From assembly GCA_028714735.1 (NCBI GenBank), contig JAQTLU010000011.1, forward strand, positions 29,378 through 93,377: a stretch of 64,000 bases of DNA, in the 5' to 3' direction. Shown in pieces: positions 41,438 through 49,532 of this stretch. Under the pieces are notes generated by a model. It saw only the letters and a program-made list of their open reading frames with translations. It did not search any database and was not told the DNA's origin. Source of the DNA: Gallionellaceae bacterium (lineage in GTDB: Bacteria > Pseudomonadota > Gammaproteobacteria > Burkholderiales > Thiobacillaceae). A program made the translations under genes and the position numbers. Numbering within the stretch: position 1 is the stretch's first letter; the number at the start of each line of letters is the position of its first letter.

Positions 41438-42400
41438 ATGGGGCTTGGGATGGACCGAGGCAAGCAGGCTGTATTCAGCCTTTGGCCCGGTTTTGTCCTG
41501 GCGCTGGTGTTCTGGCTGGCCGGCCCGATGCAGTCGGCCAGCGCCGACTCGTCCCCCCGCGTGGTCATCGTGTTGAGCGATTCCGCGTTGCCCTATCATC
41601 AGGTGGCCGACGCCTTCATTGCCGCCCTGGCGGGCAAATACCCGGTACAGGTTCAGGTGCTCGGCGAGATGCACGAAAGCGAGATCAAGGCGCTCAACTC
41701 CGAGAAGGTGTTGATCGTGCCGGTCGGCGTCCGCGCCTTGCACGCCGTACATGGCGATACCCGGCACGATGCCCGGATACTTTCCCTGATGGTGCCGCGC
41801 GCCGCGTTGCTGGCCTTGAATGATGCCGGCGAAGGGGATTCGGCGGTCTTCCTCGACCAGACTCCGGCCCGGTCGCTGGCGTTTATCAGACTGTTGCTGC
41901 CGAATGCGAAACGGGTCGGCATCATCGCATCGAACGAGGCCGCCCCGGGGTTGCGTGTCTTCGTCGTCGAAGCGGCCCGGGCCAAACTGGAGGTGGTGAC
42001 GAACACGGTTCAGGAGCAGCAGGATGTCCCGGGCGCCCTGCAGGTCCTGCTGCCGCAGATCGACGTACTGCTCCTGGTACCGGATTCCCGTGTGGTGAAT
42101 GAAAGTTCAGTACGTAATATCCTGATGGCCAGCTACCGCAGGCGCGTTCCGGTGATCGGTTTTTCGCGCGGGCTGACCAATTCGGGTGCGGTGGCGTCCC
42201 TGGTATCCAGCCTGGAGGAGATCGGTCGCCAGGGCGGGCTGCTGGCCAGGCAGTGGAACCCGGTCACGGGCACGCTGCCAGCGGCCAGGTACACCGGGCA
42301 ATTCGACCTGACCTTCAATCGCCAGGTAGCGCGCTCGCTCGATATCGCGCTGCCGATGGACGAACAGGAACTCGCGGCCTGGCGCGAGAAACTGGATTAG
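41438..42400 (+). CDS. ABC transporter substrate-binding protein-like periplasmic protein
   Basis: A 320-residue exported protein with a signal peptide ending near 'MQSASA', preceded by an AGGAGAG ribosome site. The rest resembles the periplasmic-binding fold of the PF04392 type: 'PRVVIVLSDSALPYHQVADAFIAAL' opens the first lobe, and 'RRVPVIGFSRGLTNSGAVASL' lies in the second. No permease or ATPase gene is beside it, so it may serve a remote transporter or act in sensing. The 146-bp region upstream has a small ATCCCC/GGGGAT hairpin (41365-41383). Its stop abuts the stop of the convergent HMA gene. Confidence 0.72.
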   Translation: MGLGMDRGKQAVFSLWPGFVLALVFWLAGPMQSASADSSPRVVIVLSDSALPYHQVADAFIAALAGKYPVQVQVLGEMHESEIKALNSEKVLIVPVGVRALHAVHGDTRHDARILSLMVPRAALLALNDAGEGDSAVFLDQTPARSLAFIRLLLPNAKRVGIIASNEAAPGLRVFVVEAARAKLEVVTNTVQEQQDVPGALQVLLPQIDVLLLVPDSRVVNESSVRNILMASYRRRVPVIGFSRGLTNSGAVASLVSSLEEIGRQGGLLARQWNPVTGTLPAARYTGQFDLTFNRQVARSLDIALPMDEQELAAWREKLD

Positions 42401-42616
42401 TCAGTCCGCTACCGGATAGCCGCCGTCGGAAACGGTACGCCGCAGCACGGCCGGGTCCACTTGCGCGGAGTCGTAGTCGATTTCGGCGCTGCCGTTGGCC
42501 AGGTCGACATCGACCCGGCTGACTCCCGGCAAGGGCTCCAGCAGCCGTTTGACGCTGTTGACGCAACCCATGCAACTCATGCCGCCGATTTTCAGGGTGA
42601 TCGTAGTCATGTTCAT
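42401..42616 (-). CDS. Heavy-metal-associated (HMA) domain protein, CopZ-like
   Basis: A 71-residue single HMA domain. The metal motif is 'IGGMSCMGCVNSVKRLL', with the two cysteines of MxCxxC, normally binding Cu(I). The ferredoxin-like fold completes with 'GVSRVDVDLANGSAEIDYD'. The ATG at 42616 overlaps the flgN stop (ATGA); an in-frame ATG at 42610 is possible. Because it is the third gene behind the sigma-28 promoter of flgM, its expression should follow flagellar assembly, which is unusual for a copper chaperone. No copper ATPase is nearby. Confidence 0.9.
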   Translation of the reverse strand: MNMTTITLKIGGMSCMGCVNSVKRLLEPLPGVSRVDVDLANGSAEIDYDSAQVDPAVLRRTVSDGGYPVAD

Positions 42617-43065
42617 GCCTTATCCAAGGTGTGGCCGGACTGGAAGCCATCCACGATGCGGCCGTTGGCGCCATACAGCGCACTCCGGCTGGCGGCCGAC
42701 TGCAGGACGTCCAGCGCCTGGCGGGTACGCTGCAATTGTGCCTCGATCAGGGTGCTGTTGACCAGATTGATGCGCTCGGCCTGTTCCGCCAGTTGACGCA
42801 CGTCCCGCCAGGCGGACTGCAGGGCCGGGGTGCCGGACAGCAGAGCATCCAGCGATTCGCCCTTGCCGGTGTCGATGCCGCTGGCGACGACGAGATGGTT
42901 CCAGGCCTTGTTGGCGGTTTCGGACCAGCGGGTCTTCTCGGCGATGATGGCGGGCAGATCGTCCGTGCGGCCCTCGGTCAGGGCGCTGGCTTCCCGTTCC
43001 AGAAGTAACACGAATTCGACCAGGGCCTGGCGGAGTTGTTCCAGTGCCTGTTCAACCGGGTTCAT
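42613..43065 (-). CDS. flgN: Flagellar export chaperone FlgN
   Basis: Cytosolic chaperone for the hook-filament junction proteins FlgK and FlgL. It has 150 residues, all helical, starting MNPVEQALEQLRQALVEFVLLLEREASAL, typical of FlgN. The middle ('AIIAEKTRWSETANKAWNHLV') fits the helical hairpin, and the C-terminal 'LQRTRQALDVLQSAA' the partner-binding helix. It overlaps flgM at its start and the HMA gene at its end, both by ATGA. Confidence 0.88.
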   Translation of the reverse strand: MNPVEQALEQLRQALVEFVLLLEREASALTEGRTDDLPAIIAEKTRWSETANKAWNHLVVASGIDTGKGESLDALLSGTPALQSAWRDVRQLAEQAERINLVNSTLIEAQLQRTRQALDVLQSAASRSALYGANGRIVDGFQSGHTLDKA

Positions 43066-43379
43066 TTGTCCGTATTTCCTTGTCGACGCAATTGTTCCAT
43101 GGTGCCCTGAATCAGGGCATCCGCCACGATTTCCTCGTCGACCTGGAAGCGGCCCTCCGCGACGGCCTGGCGTACGGCTTCCACCTTGCCGGTGTCGGCG
43201 CTGTCGATCTGGCCCAGTTCTTCTTCAAGTTTGCTGAGTTGCGCCGACGTGCTGGTGATTTCCACGCTATCGCTGGCGCCGCCATGGTTCGGTGTCGTCG
43301 AGGCCGCGTTTCCCTTGGCCTTACGGGCCTCGCGGCTGCGGATGGCGGGTATGCCGTTCAATGCATCATCGATTTTCAC
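43062..43379 (-). CDS. flgM: Anti-sigma-28 factor FlgM
   Basis: Binds FliA until the hook is complete, then is exported, releasing late gene expression. It has 105 residues, with the start MKIDDALNGIPAIRSREARKA. The C-terminal half carries the sigma-28-binding helices ('SAQLSKLEEELGQIDSADTGKVEAVRQAVAEGRFQVDEEIVADALIQ' region), matching the family. It has a sigma-28 promoter 29 bases upstream, so FliA would drive its own antagonist, as in enteric bacteria. Confidence 0.93.
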   Translation of the reverse strand: MKIDDALNGIPAIRSREARKAKGNAASTTPNHGGASDSVEITSTSAQLSKLEEELGQIDSADTGKVEAVRQAVAEGRFQVDEEIVADALIQGTMEQLRRQGNTDK

Positions 43380-43407
43380 GCCGGACTCCTTGTCTCTGCT
43401 GGCGGGA

Positions 43408-43434
43408 ATAACGGCAGAAATTCCTGCGGCTTTA
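43408..43434 (-). promoter_or_regulatory. Sigma-28 promoter of flgM-flgN-HMA
   Basis: On the minus strand: TAAAGCCG, 11 bases, GCCGTTAT. Compared with TAAAGTTT-N11-GCCGATAA it matches 5 of 8 and 6 of 8 with exact spacing. It sits in the flgA-flgM gap and points at flgM. Confidence 0.72.
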
Positions 43435-43461
43435 ACCTGGCGGCCATCGCCGGATCGACGC

Positions 43462-44157
43462 TCACGGCCTGACCCTTACCGTGCCGTCCGGCTGGACGGT
43501 GCCCTGGACGTAACGTCCCGACGGGGTTTTCAGGCGCAAGCTGTCGCCCGCGCCGGCCTGGCTTTGGGCGATGCCATCCTGGCTGACCTGGAATCCGTTG
43601 CCGTCGATCAGGATCCTGACCCGTTGGCCGGCCCTGATGATGGGCCGGATGCGCAGCATGTCGATGCTGATCGGGCTGTTCTTCGCCAGCGGCCTCGACA
43701 GTGCCGCACCCCGCAGGCTGGCCGGATCGCGCGGGTAGCGGCCGGGGTCGCCGGCATATTCGACCTGGTCCTTGATGACGTCGGCCGGGCCGGGTACGGT
43801 GCCGGCGGGCAGTGGGCGTTTGGCGAGCAGGGCGGGGCCCCTGAGCACGGTCCGGTAGGACAGGTACAGGCCCCACGTCTTCGGGCTGGTGCAGTCCACG
43901 GCCAGGGTTCCGGATCCCCACAGGTTGCTGCCGGGTGCCAGGGTGAACACCGGTTCAGGGCAACTGGCCAGGTTCAGGCGGGGGTCGATCGGACCGATCG
44001 TGACGTCCGCGTGGGACTCAGGGTAGGCAATGCCGACCTGGCCACTGACGAATCGGCCGGCCGCCGCGCGCAGGACCGGAAAATCCTGCCGCGTTTCGGC
44101 CCAGGCGCTAGTCTGAAACAGAAGCAGCAGCACGAGCCAGACCGGTAGACAACGCAT
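43462..44157 (-). CDS. flgA: Flagella basal body P-ring formation protein FlgA
   Basis: Periplasmic chaperone that helps FlgI form the P ring. I start it at ATG 44157 (MRCLPVWLVLLLLFQTSAWA), 231 residues, because GGAG lies about 7 bases before it; an in-frame ATG at 44175 lacks this. After the signal peptide comes the SAF-like region, with 'RLNLASCPEP' and 'RTVLRGPALLAKRPLPAGTV'. The C-terminal domain has 'LRIRPIIRAGQRVRILIDGNGFQVS', characteristic of FlgA. It is divergent from the diguanylate cyclase gene and upstream of flgM. Confidence 0.93.
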   Translation of the reverse strand: MRCLPVWLVLLLLFQTSAWAETRQDFPVLRAAAGRFVSGQVGIAYPESHADVTIGPIDPRLNLASCPEPVFTLAPGSNLWGSGTLAVDCTSPKTWGLYLSYRTVLRGPALLAKRPLPAGTVPGPADVIKDQVEYAGDPGRYPRDPASLRGAALSRPLAKNSPISIDMLRIRPIIRAGQRVRILIDGNGFQVSQDGIAQSQAGAGDSLRLKTPSGRYVQGTVQPDGTVRVRP

Positions 44158-44217
44158 GCCGACTCCAATGATCATAGGCAGGTCATTTTAATCCAACCCT
44201 CCGGCCCCGTCAGGAAC

Positions 44218-45810
44218 ATGGAACCATCCACCCAGCCTAATGACATCGCGCGCGAAGCGATCAAGCGCCTGACGACCCGCAAGCAGCCGCCGACCCCCGA
44301 CAATTTTCGTCGCGCCTACCACGAGGTGCAGGGGCTGGCCCCGGTCACCCCCGCCTGGACCGAGGCGATCCGGGCACTCCTGGCGCAGTGGGAGACCTAT
44401 CAGGCGGGTCTGACCCAGGCCAAGAAGCGCGACATGCTGGACCGTGTGCTGATCAATTTCGGTAATGACCCGGATCAACTGGCGGGGAAGATCGCTGGAC
44501 TGGCCCGCTCCTGGGCCGGATCCGGCAGTGCGGGCGCGGCCCTGGACGACGAGGTCGCGGCCTTGCCGGATGCGCCGGCCGCTTCGCCCGGTCAGGCGGT
44601 GGCCGAAGCCGACACAAGCGCCGCCGTCATCGGCCGGTTGATCGGCCATTACCTTGAGGAACACAGCGAGGCTTGCCGGGATTTATGGCCCGACCTGGCC
44701 GGCAAGGGCGAGTCCCTGGCGCGCCTGATCGCCGAACGGGCCTATCTGGTGGCAGAGCCGGATGTCGAGGCCATGGCGCGGCTCTGGCGCGAAATGCTGG
44801 TGCGCGCCGAGGACGACCATGATTTCGTAGCCGGTTTGCAGCGGGTGCTGTCGCTGCTGTTTGCCAACATCGGCGAACTGGTCTCCGAGGATGCCTGGCT
44901 GTCCGGGCAGATGGCGACCATGCAGTCGACCCTGTCCGACGGCCTGAACCCGCATGCCCTGTTCCAGGCCGAGGAGAGCCTGAAGGACCTGGTGCAGAAG
45001 CAGAAGCAACTCAAGGGCAGCCTCAACGAGGCCAAGGAAAAGCTGAAGCGGCTGATTTCCACCTTCATCAACCGGGTCGGCGAGATGTCCGAGAGCACCG
45101 GCAACTACAACACCCGGATCAAGGGCTACGCGACCCGGATCGCCGAAGCGGACGATATTTCCCAGCTCTCCGAGGTCATCGACGGCCTGTCGACCGACAT
45201 GACCCAGATGGAAGACGAGATGGGGCGCAGCCACCGGGAACTGGTCGAGGCCAGGAGCCATGTCGAGGAAGCGGAGACCCGCATCCAGACCCTGGAGAAG
45301 GAACTGGAGACGGTGTCGGCCCTGGTGCGCGAGGACCAAATGACCGGGGCACTCAATCGCCGCGGCATGGAAGAGGCCTTCAAGCGCGAACTGGCCCGGG
45401 CCGGACGGATGTCGGCGCCGTTCTCGGTCGGCTTGCTCGACATTGACCATTTCAAGCGCCTGAACGATAGCCTCGGCCACCAGGCCGGCGACCAGGCTTT
45501 GATCCACCTGGTCGGCGTGGTTCGCCAGTTGCTGCGTCCGACCGATACGCTGGCCCGCTATGGCGGCGAGGAGTTCCTGCTGCTGTTGCCCAACAGCGAC
45601 CTGGACGAGGCGGAAAAGGTCATGCTCAGGTTGCAGCGGGAACTGACCCGGCAGTTCTTCCTGCACGACAACCAGAAGGTGTTGATCACCTTCAGCGCCG
45701 GTGTCGCCCAACTGACCCCGGGCGAATTGCAGGCCGATCTGCTGCGCCGGGCCGATGCGGCCATGTACAAGGCCAAGGCCACCGGCCGCAACCGGGTGGA
45801 ACGCGGCTGA
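44218..45810 (+). CDS. Diguanylate cyclase with GGDEF domain
   Basis: A 530-residue cytosolic enzyme predicted to make cyclic di-GMP. Residues 1-350 are helical and contain a long coiled coil (about 250-350, 'EAEESLKDLVQKQKQLKGSLNEAKEKLKRL' region); no known sensor domain is recognised. The GGDEF domain at about 365-530 has 'DQMTGALNRRG', 'GLLDIDHFKRLNDSLGHQAGD' and the active site 'YGGEEFLLLL'. An RPTD inhibitory site lies five residues before GGEEF, so product feedback is expected. It sits between flgA and flgB, suggesting control of motility, but this is inference. Confidence 0.92.
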   Translation: MEPSTQPNDIAREAIKRLTTRKQPPTPDNFRRAYHEVQGLAPVTPAWTEAIRALLAQWETYQAGLTQAKKRDMLDRVLINFGNDPDQLAGKIAGLARSWAGSGSAGAALDDEVAALPDAPAASPGQAVAEADTSAAVIGRLIGHYLEEHSEACRDLWPDLAGKGESLARLIAERAYLVAEPDVEAMARLWREMLVRAEDDHDFVAGLQRVLSLLFANIGELVSEDAWLSGQMATMQSTLSDGLNPHALFQAEESLKDLVQKQKQLKGSLNEAKEKLKRLISTFINRVGEMSESTGNYNTRIKGYATRIAEADDISQLSEVIDGLSTDMTQMEDEMGRSHRELVEARSHVEEAETRIQTLEKELETVSALVREDQMTGALNRRGMEEAFKRELARAGRMSAPFSVGLLDIDHFKRLNDSLGHQAGDQALIHLVGVVRQLLRPTDTLARYGGEEFLLLLPNSDLDEAEKVMLRLQRELTRQFFLHDNQKVLITFSAGVAQLTPGELQADLLRRADAAMYKAKATGRNRVERG

Positions 45811-45896
45811 ACGCGCAAGCGCAGGCGGCAATTATTGCCAGGCGGCTTGCCAGGCCGGCTGCCGGTCTTCCGGTATTTCTCATCTGATCAATACAA

Positions 45897-45920
45897 ATCA
45901 ACAGCTTATGGGCTGTTGAT
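45897..45920. promoter_or_regulatory. Perfect 9-bp inverted repeat beside the flgB sigma-54 promoter
   Basis: ATCAACAGC at 45897-45905, a 6-base spacer, then GCTGTTGAT at 45912-45920. It ends 4 bases before the -24 element of the flgB promoter. No T run follows, so it is unlikely to be a terminator. It may bind a regulator, possibly a FleQ-like protein, which can act from close sites. Confidence 0.6.
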
Positions 45921-45924
45921 GGGC

Positions 45925-45940
45925 TGGCATGCGGGTTGCT
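45925..45940 (+). promoter_or_regulatory. Sigma-54 promoter of the flgB operon
   Basis: TGGCATGCGGGTTGCT matches the -24/-12 consensus TGGCACGNNNNTTGCW at all but one base with exact spacing. It lies 27 bases before the flgB ATG. Confidence 0.85.
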
Positions 45941-45967
45941 AACACTCCTGACGTACAGGAGTCCGCC

Positions 45968-46381
45968 ATGCTGAGCAAAATCGACCACGAATTCGCCTTC
46001 ATCCAGACCGCCATGTCCCTACGGGCCCGGCGGCAGGAGATACTGGCGTCCAATCTGGCCAACTCGGATACCCCGAACTACAAGGCACGCGACCTCGACT
46101 TCGCCTCGGCGTTGCGTTCGGCGGTGGGCGCCTCGGGCGGCACCCTGGCACTGGCCACGACCTCGGCAGGCCATATCGGCGGGATGGGGGCAGGCGGCGC
46201 GGCCGGAGCCGCGGGGGTCAAGTACCGCTCGGTCGTGCAGCCGAGCCTGGACGGCAACACGGTCGATCCCGACGTCGAACGCGGCCACTTCGCCGACAAC
46301 GCCATGCAATACCAGTTCCTGCTCGAACGGATGCGCGGCACCGTCGAGAAGATGAAGATGGCCCTGTCGGAGACCCGATGA
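45968..46381 (+). CDS. flgB: Flagellar basal body rod protein FlgB
   Basis: Proximal rod protein of the flagellar basal body, 137 residues. The start is MLSKIDHEFAFIQTAMSLRA at 45968; the frame is open upstream, but that would run over the sigma-54 promoter. The rod signature 'RRQEILASNLANSDTPNYKARDLDF' is near the N-terminus, as in all axial proteins. The C-terminal helix 'NAMQYQFLLERMRGTVEKMKMALSE' completes it. First gene of the flgBCDEFG run; it overlaps flgC. Confidence 0.96.
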   Translation: MLSKIDHEFAFIQTAMSLRARRQEILASNLANSDTPNYKARDLDFASALRSAVGASGGTLALATTSAGHIGGMGAGGAAGAAGVKYRSVVQPSLDGNTVDPDVERGHFADNAMQYQFLLERMRGTVEKMKMALSETR

Positions 46382-46794
46382 TGTCGATCAGCAACGTCTT
46401 CCATATCGCCGCCTCCGCCCTGACCGCGCAGTCCATGCGCCTCAACGCCGTGGCCAGCAACCTGGCCAATGCGGAATCGGCGCATTCTTCCACCGGCGAG
46501 GGCTACAAGGCCAAGCAGGTCATGTTCCAGGCCGTGGCGATGGACAAAGCGGAGCCCTGGGCGCAGGGCGTGCGCATGACCGAGGTGGTCGAGGATCCCC
46601 GGCCGGACCGCCTGGTCTACGACCCCAAGCACCCCCTGGCCGACGCCAAGGGCTATGTCGCCTATCCCAATGTCGACGCGGTGGAAGAGATGGTCAACAT
46701 GATCTCCGCCTCCCGTTCCTACCAGACCAACGCCGAAGTGATGGCCACGGCGAAGGACCTCATGTCCCGCACCCTGGCCCTGCTGCAATCCTGA
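46378..46794 (+). CDS. flgC: Flagellar basal body rod protein FlgC
   Basis: Proximal rod protein, 138 residues, exported by the flagellar type III system without a cleaved signal. The N-terminal motif 'ALTAQSMRLNAVASNLANAES' and C-terminal 'NVDAVEEMVNMISASRSYQTNAEVM' are the paired axial-protein helices. Two adjacent ATG codons, 46378 and 46381, are possible starts; GGAGA lies upstream of both. It overlaps the flgB stop. Confidence 0.96.
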   Translation: MMSISNVFHIAASALTAQSMRLNAVASNLANAESAHSSTGEGYKAKQVMFQAVAMDKAEPWAQGVRMTEVVEDPRPDRLVYDPKHPLADAKGYVAYPNVDAVEEMVNMISASRSYQTNAEVMATAKDLMSRTLALLQS

Positions 46795-46807
46795 TAAGGA
46801 GTGAATG

Positions 46808-47476
46808 ATGGCCGTCGCTGCCGCCAATACTGATTATTCAAGTGTGATCGCCTCCGTGAACGGCAAATCCGCTACCACGAACGCGACCCAGGAGATGAGC
46901 GATCGGTTCCTGAAGCTGCTGGTGACCCAGCTGAAGAACCAGGATCCGATGAACCCCATGGACAATGCCCAGATGACCTCGCAGTTGGCCCAGATGTCGA
47001 CGGTCGAAGGCATCAACAGGCTCAACGACAGCATGTCCGGCCTGCTGTCCAGCTACCAGGCCGCGCAGACGCTCCAGGCCACGGCCCTGCTCGGCCACCA
47101 GGTGCTCGCCGAAGGCGATGTATTGAATCTGTCGAGTGGCGTGGCGGTGGGTGGCGCCGATCTGGCCTCGGCGGTCGACAGCGTGACGGTCACCATATCC
47201 GATCACGCCGGGCAGGTGCTGGATACATTGAGACTTGGAGCTCAGCCCGCCGGCGAGCTCCGTTTTGCCTGGGATGGCACCGACGCCAACGGCAACGCCC
47301 TGGCAGACGGCAAATACAACTTTACGGTCAGTGCGAAGTCGGCTGGCGAGACCGTCGCCGCCACCTCGCTGACCCTTGCGCCGGTCAGCAGCGTAAGCAT
47401 GCAGAACGGTACCGTGAGCCTGGAGTTGAGCGGTTTGGGTGAGCGCACGCTCAACCAGATCAGACAGATTTTCTAA
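46808..47476 (+). CDS. flgD: Flagellar hook assembly (cap) protein FlgD
   Basis: Scaffold that caps the growing hook. It has 222 residues when started at ATG 46808; the ATG three bases earlier is too close to the AAGGAG site. The conserved block is 'DRFLKLLVTQLKNQDPMNPMDNAQMTSQLAQMSTVEGINRL'. The C-terminal half has the FlgD tudor/fibronectin-like domains, with 'LRFAWDGTDANGNALADGKYNF' typical. It is followed by flgE. Confidence 0.95.
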   Translation: MAVAAANTDYSSVIASVNGKSATTNATQEMSDRFLKLLVTQLKNQDPMNPMDNAQMTSQLAQMSTVEGINRLNDSMSGLLSSYQAAQTLQATALLGHQVLAEGDVLNLSSGVAVGGADLASAVDSVTVTISDHAGQVLDTLRLGAQPAGELRFAWDGTDANGNALADGKYNFTVSAKSAGETVAATSLTLAPVSSVSMQNGTVSLELSGLGERTLNQIRQIF

Positions 47477-47488
47477 GGAGAGGATGCC

Positions 47489-48739
47489 ATGAGCTTCCAA
47501 CAAGGTTTGAGCGGTCTGAACGGCGCGGCCAAGAATCTCGATGTCATCGGCAACAACATCGCCAACGTCTCGACAGCGGGCTTCAAGCAGGCCCGTACCG
47601 AGTTCGCCGATGTCTATGCGAATTCGCTTTATGGTTCGGGCGGGGCCCAGGTGGGTATCGGCACCCAGGTGGTGAATGTCTCCCAGTCGTTTACCCAGGG
47701 CAACATCACCTCTACCAACAACCCGCTCGACGTGGCCGTCAACGGCGACGGCTTCTTCCGGGTCAGCGACGGCGGCGCCATCGCCTATACCCGGAATGGC
47801 CAGTTCCACCTCGACAAGGACGGCTACCTGGTCACCAATACCGGCGGCAATATCACCGGCTATACGACCCTGACCCTGGATGCCAACAACAACGTGACCG
47901 GCGCCGCCGACCTGGGCAACATCCAGATCGACCTCAACGACCTGGAGCCGCAGGCGACTTCCAAGATCAGCATGGTCCTCAGTCTGGATGCCTCCGCGAC
48001 GGCACCGACGACCACCCCTTTCGACCCCAATGTGGCGGCGACCTACAATTTCACGACCAGCACCACGATCTATGACAGCCTGGGCGCATCGCACACCATG
48101 CAGATGTACTACGTCCGGGATTCGACCAATCCGTTGCAGTGGAAGGCGTATGCCTACCTGGACGGAACGACCGACCAGATCGACCTGGACGGTGCCGGCA
48201 CCAACGACTACCACACCTTGACCTTTACTTCATCGGGCCAACTCGCGTCCGGCGCGACGATCTCCGGCGTGTCGCATCCGCTCGCACCGGCAGCCAACCT
48301 GTCATTGAATTACGACTTTACCGGCGTCACCCAGTTTGCCGGCGATTCCGGCCTGATTTCCGTGTCCCAGGACGGCTACGCCCGTGGCCGCGTGGTCGGG
48401 GTCAGCATCGACAACACCGGGGTGATCTTCGGCCGCTATACCAACGGCCTGACCCGGCCCCTGCAGCAGCTGGTCCTGGCCAGTTTCCGCAACCCCAATG
48501 CCCTGGTCTCCCTCGGCAACAACCAGTGGGCCTCCAACAGCGAGACCGGCACCGAGGTCCTGAACGTGCCAGGCAAGGGCGTCGCCGGCGTGGTGCAGTC
48601 CGGCGCGACCGAGGATGCCAACGTCGACCTGACTGCCGAGCTGGTCAACCTGATCGTCGCCCAGCGTCTCTATCAGGCCAATGCCCAGACCATCCGGGCG
48701 CAGGACCAGATCCTGCAGACGCTGGTCAACCTGCGCTGA
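47489..48739 (+). CDS. flgE: Flagellar hook protein FlgE
   Basis: Main subunit of the hook, 416 residues, starting MSFQQGLSGLNGAAKNLDVIGNNIANVSTAGFKQ, the conserved N-terminal rod/hook helix. The central domains hold 'VAVNGDGFFRVSDGGAIAYTRNGQFHLDKDGYLV'. The C-terminus repeats the axial motif ('EDANVDLTAELVNLIVAQRLYQANAQTI'). An AAGGAGAGG ribosome site precedes the ATG by about 7 bases, which fits strong expression. Confidence 0.97.
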   Translation: MSFQQGLSGLNGAAKNLDVIGNNIANVSTAGFKQARTEFADVYANSLYGSGGAQVGIGTQVVNVSQSFTQGNITSTNNPLDVAVNGDGFFRVSDGGAIAYTRNGQFHLDKDGYLVTNTGGNITGYTTLTLDANNNVTGAADLGNIQIDLNDLEPQATSKISMVLSLDASATAPTTTPFDPNVAATYNFTTSTTIYDSLGASHTMQMYYVRDSTNPLQWKAYAYLDGTTDQIDLDGAGTNDYHTLTFTSSGQLASGATISGVSHPLAPAANLSLNYDFTGVTQFAGDSGLISVSQDGYARGRVVGVSIDNTGVIFGRYTNGLTRPLQQLVLASFRNPNALVSLGNNQWASNSETGTEVLNVPGKGVAGVVQSGATEDANVDLTAELVNLIVAQRLYQANAQTIRAQDQILQTLVNLR

Positions 48740-48773
48740 TAACTGACCATCGCTGATCGCTGAAAGCTTATAA

Positions 48774-49511
48774 ATGGATCGTATCGTCTACGTCGCCATG
48801 ACCGGAGCCAGGGAGATCACCCGCCAGCAAGCGGCGGTCTCCCACAACCTGGCCAACGTCTCCACGACCGGTTTCAAGGCCGAGCTGAATGTCTTTCGTG
48901 CCTTGCCGGTGGTGGGCGAGGGCGCCCGCACGCGGGCCTTCGTGCTGGATACCACCCCGGCCACCGACTACAGCAACGGCGCGATCCAGCACACCGGCCG
49001 CCAGATGGACGTCGCCGTGCGCGGCGCCGGTTGGGTCGCCGTGCAGGATGCCGCCGGCCAGGAGGCCTACACCCGGATGGGTGACCTGCAGACCTCCATC
49101 AACGGCATCCTGCAGACCGGCAACGGGCTCAACGTGATCGGCGACAGCGGCCCCATTGCGGTGGCGCCGGACCAGGAGGTCCTGGTCGCCTCCGACGGCA
49201 CGGTGTCGACGATCCCGAATGGCGCCAACCGGAAGGCCGTCGAGATCGCCGGCCGCATCAAGCTGGTCAACCCGGCCGGAGCCGATCTGGTGCGCGGCGA
49301 GGACGGCCTGTTCCGTCTGAACAGCGGCCAGCCCGCCCAGGCCGATGCCGATGTCAGGCTGGCGGTGGGTGCGCTGGAAGCCAGCAACGTGAATCCGGCC
49401 GAGGCCCTGGTCAACATGATCAGCCTGGCGCGGCAGTTCGAGACCCAGATGCGGGTGCTGCGCACCGCCGAGGAAAACCACAAGGCCGGGGACAAGGTTC
49501 TCGCCAGATAA
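48774..49511 (+). CDS. flgF: Flagellar basal body rod protein FlgF
   Basis: Proximal rod protein, 245 residues. It starts MDRIVYVAMTGAREITRQQAAVSHNLANVSTTGFKAEL, with the usual axial motif but lacking the extended FlgG-type length. The middle has 'MDVAVRGAGWVAVQDAAGQEAYTRMGDLQ' and the end 'NPAEALVNMISLARQFETQMRVLRTAEENHKAGDKVL'. It lies between flgE and flgG, the standard order. Confidence 0.95.
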   Translation: MDRIVYVAMTGAREITRQQAAVSHNLANVSTTGFKAELNVFRALPVVGEGARTRAFVLDTTPATDYSNGAIQHTGRQMDVAVRGAGWVAVQDAAGQEAYTRMGDLQTSINGILQTGNGLNVIGDSGPIAVAPDQEVLVASDGTVSTIPNGANRKAVEIAGRIKLVNPAGADLVRGEDGLFRLNSGQPAQADADVRLAVGALEASNVNPAEALVNMISLARQFETQMRVLRTAEENHKAGDKVLAR

Positions 49512-49532
49512 TTGAGTTAAAAGGATATCGCC

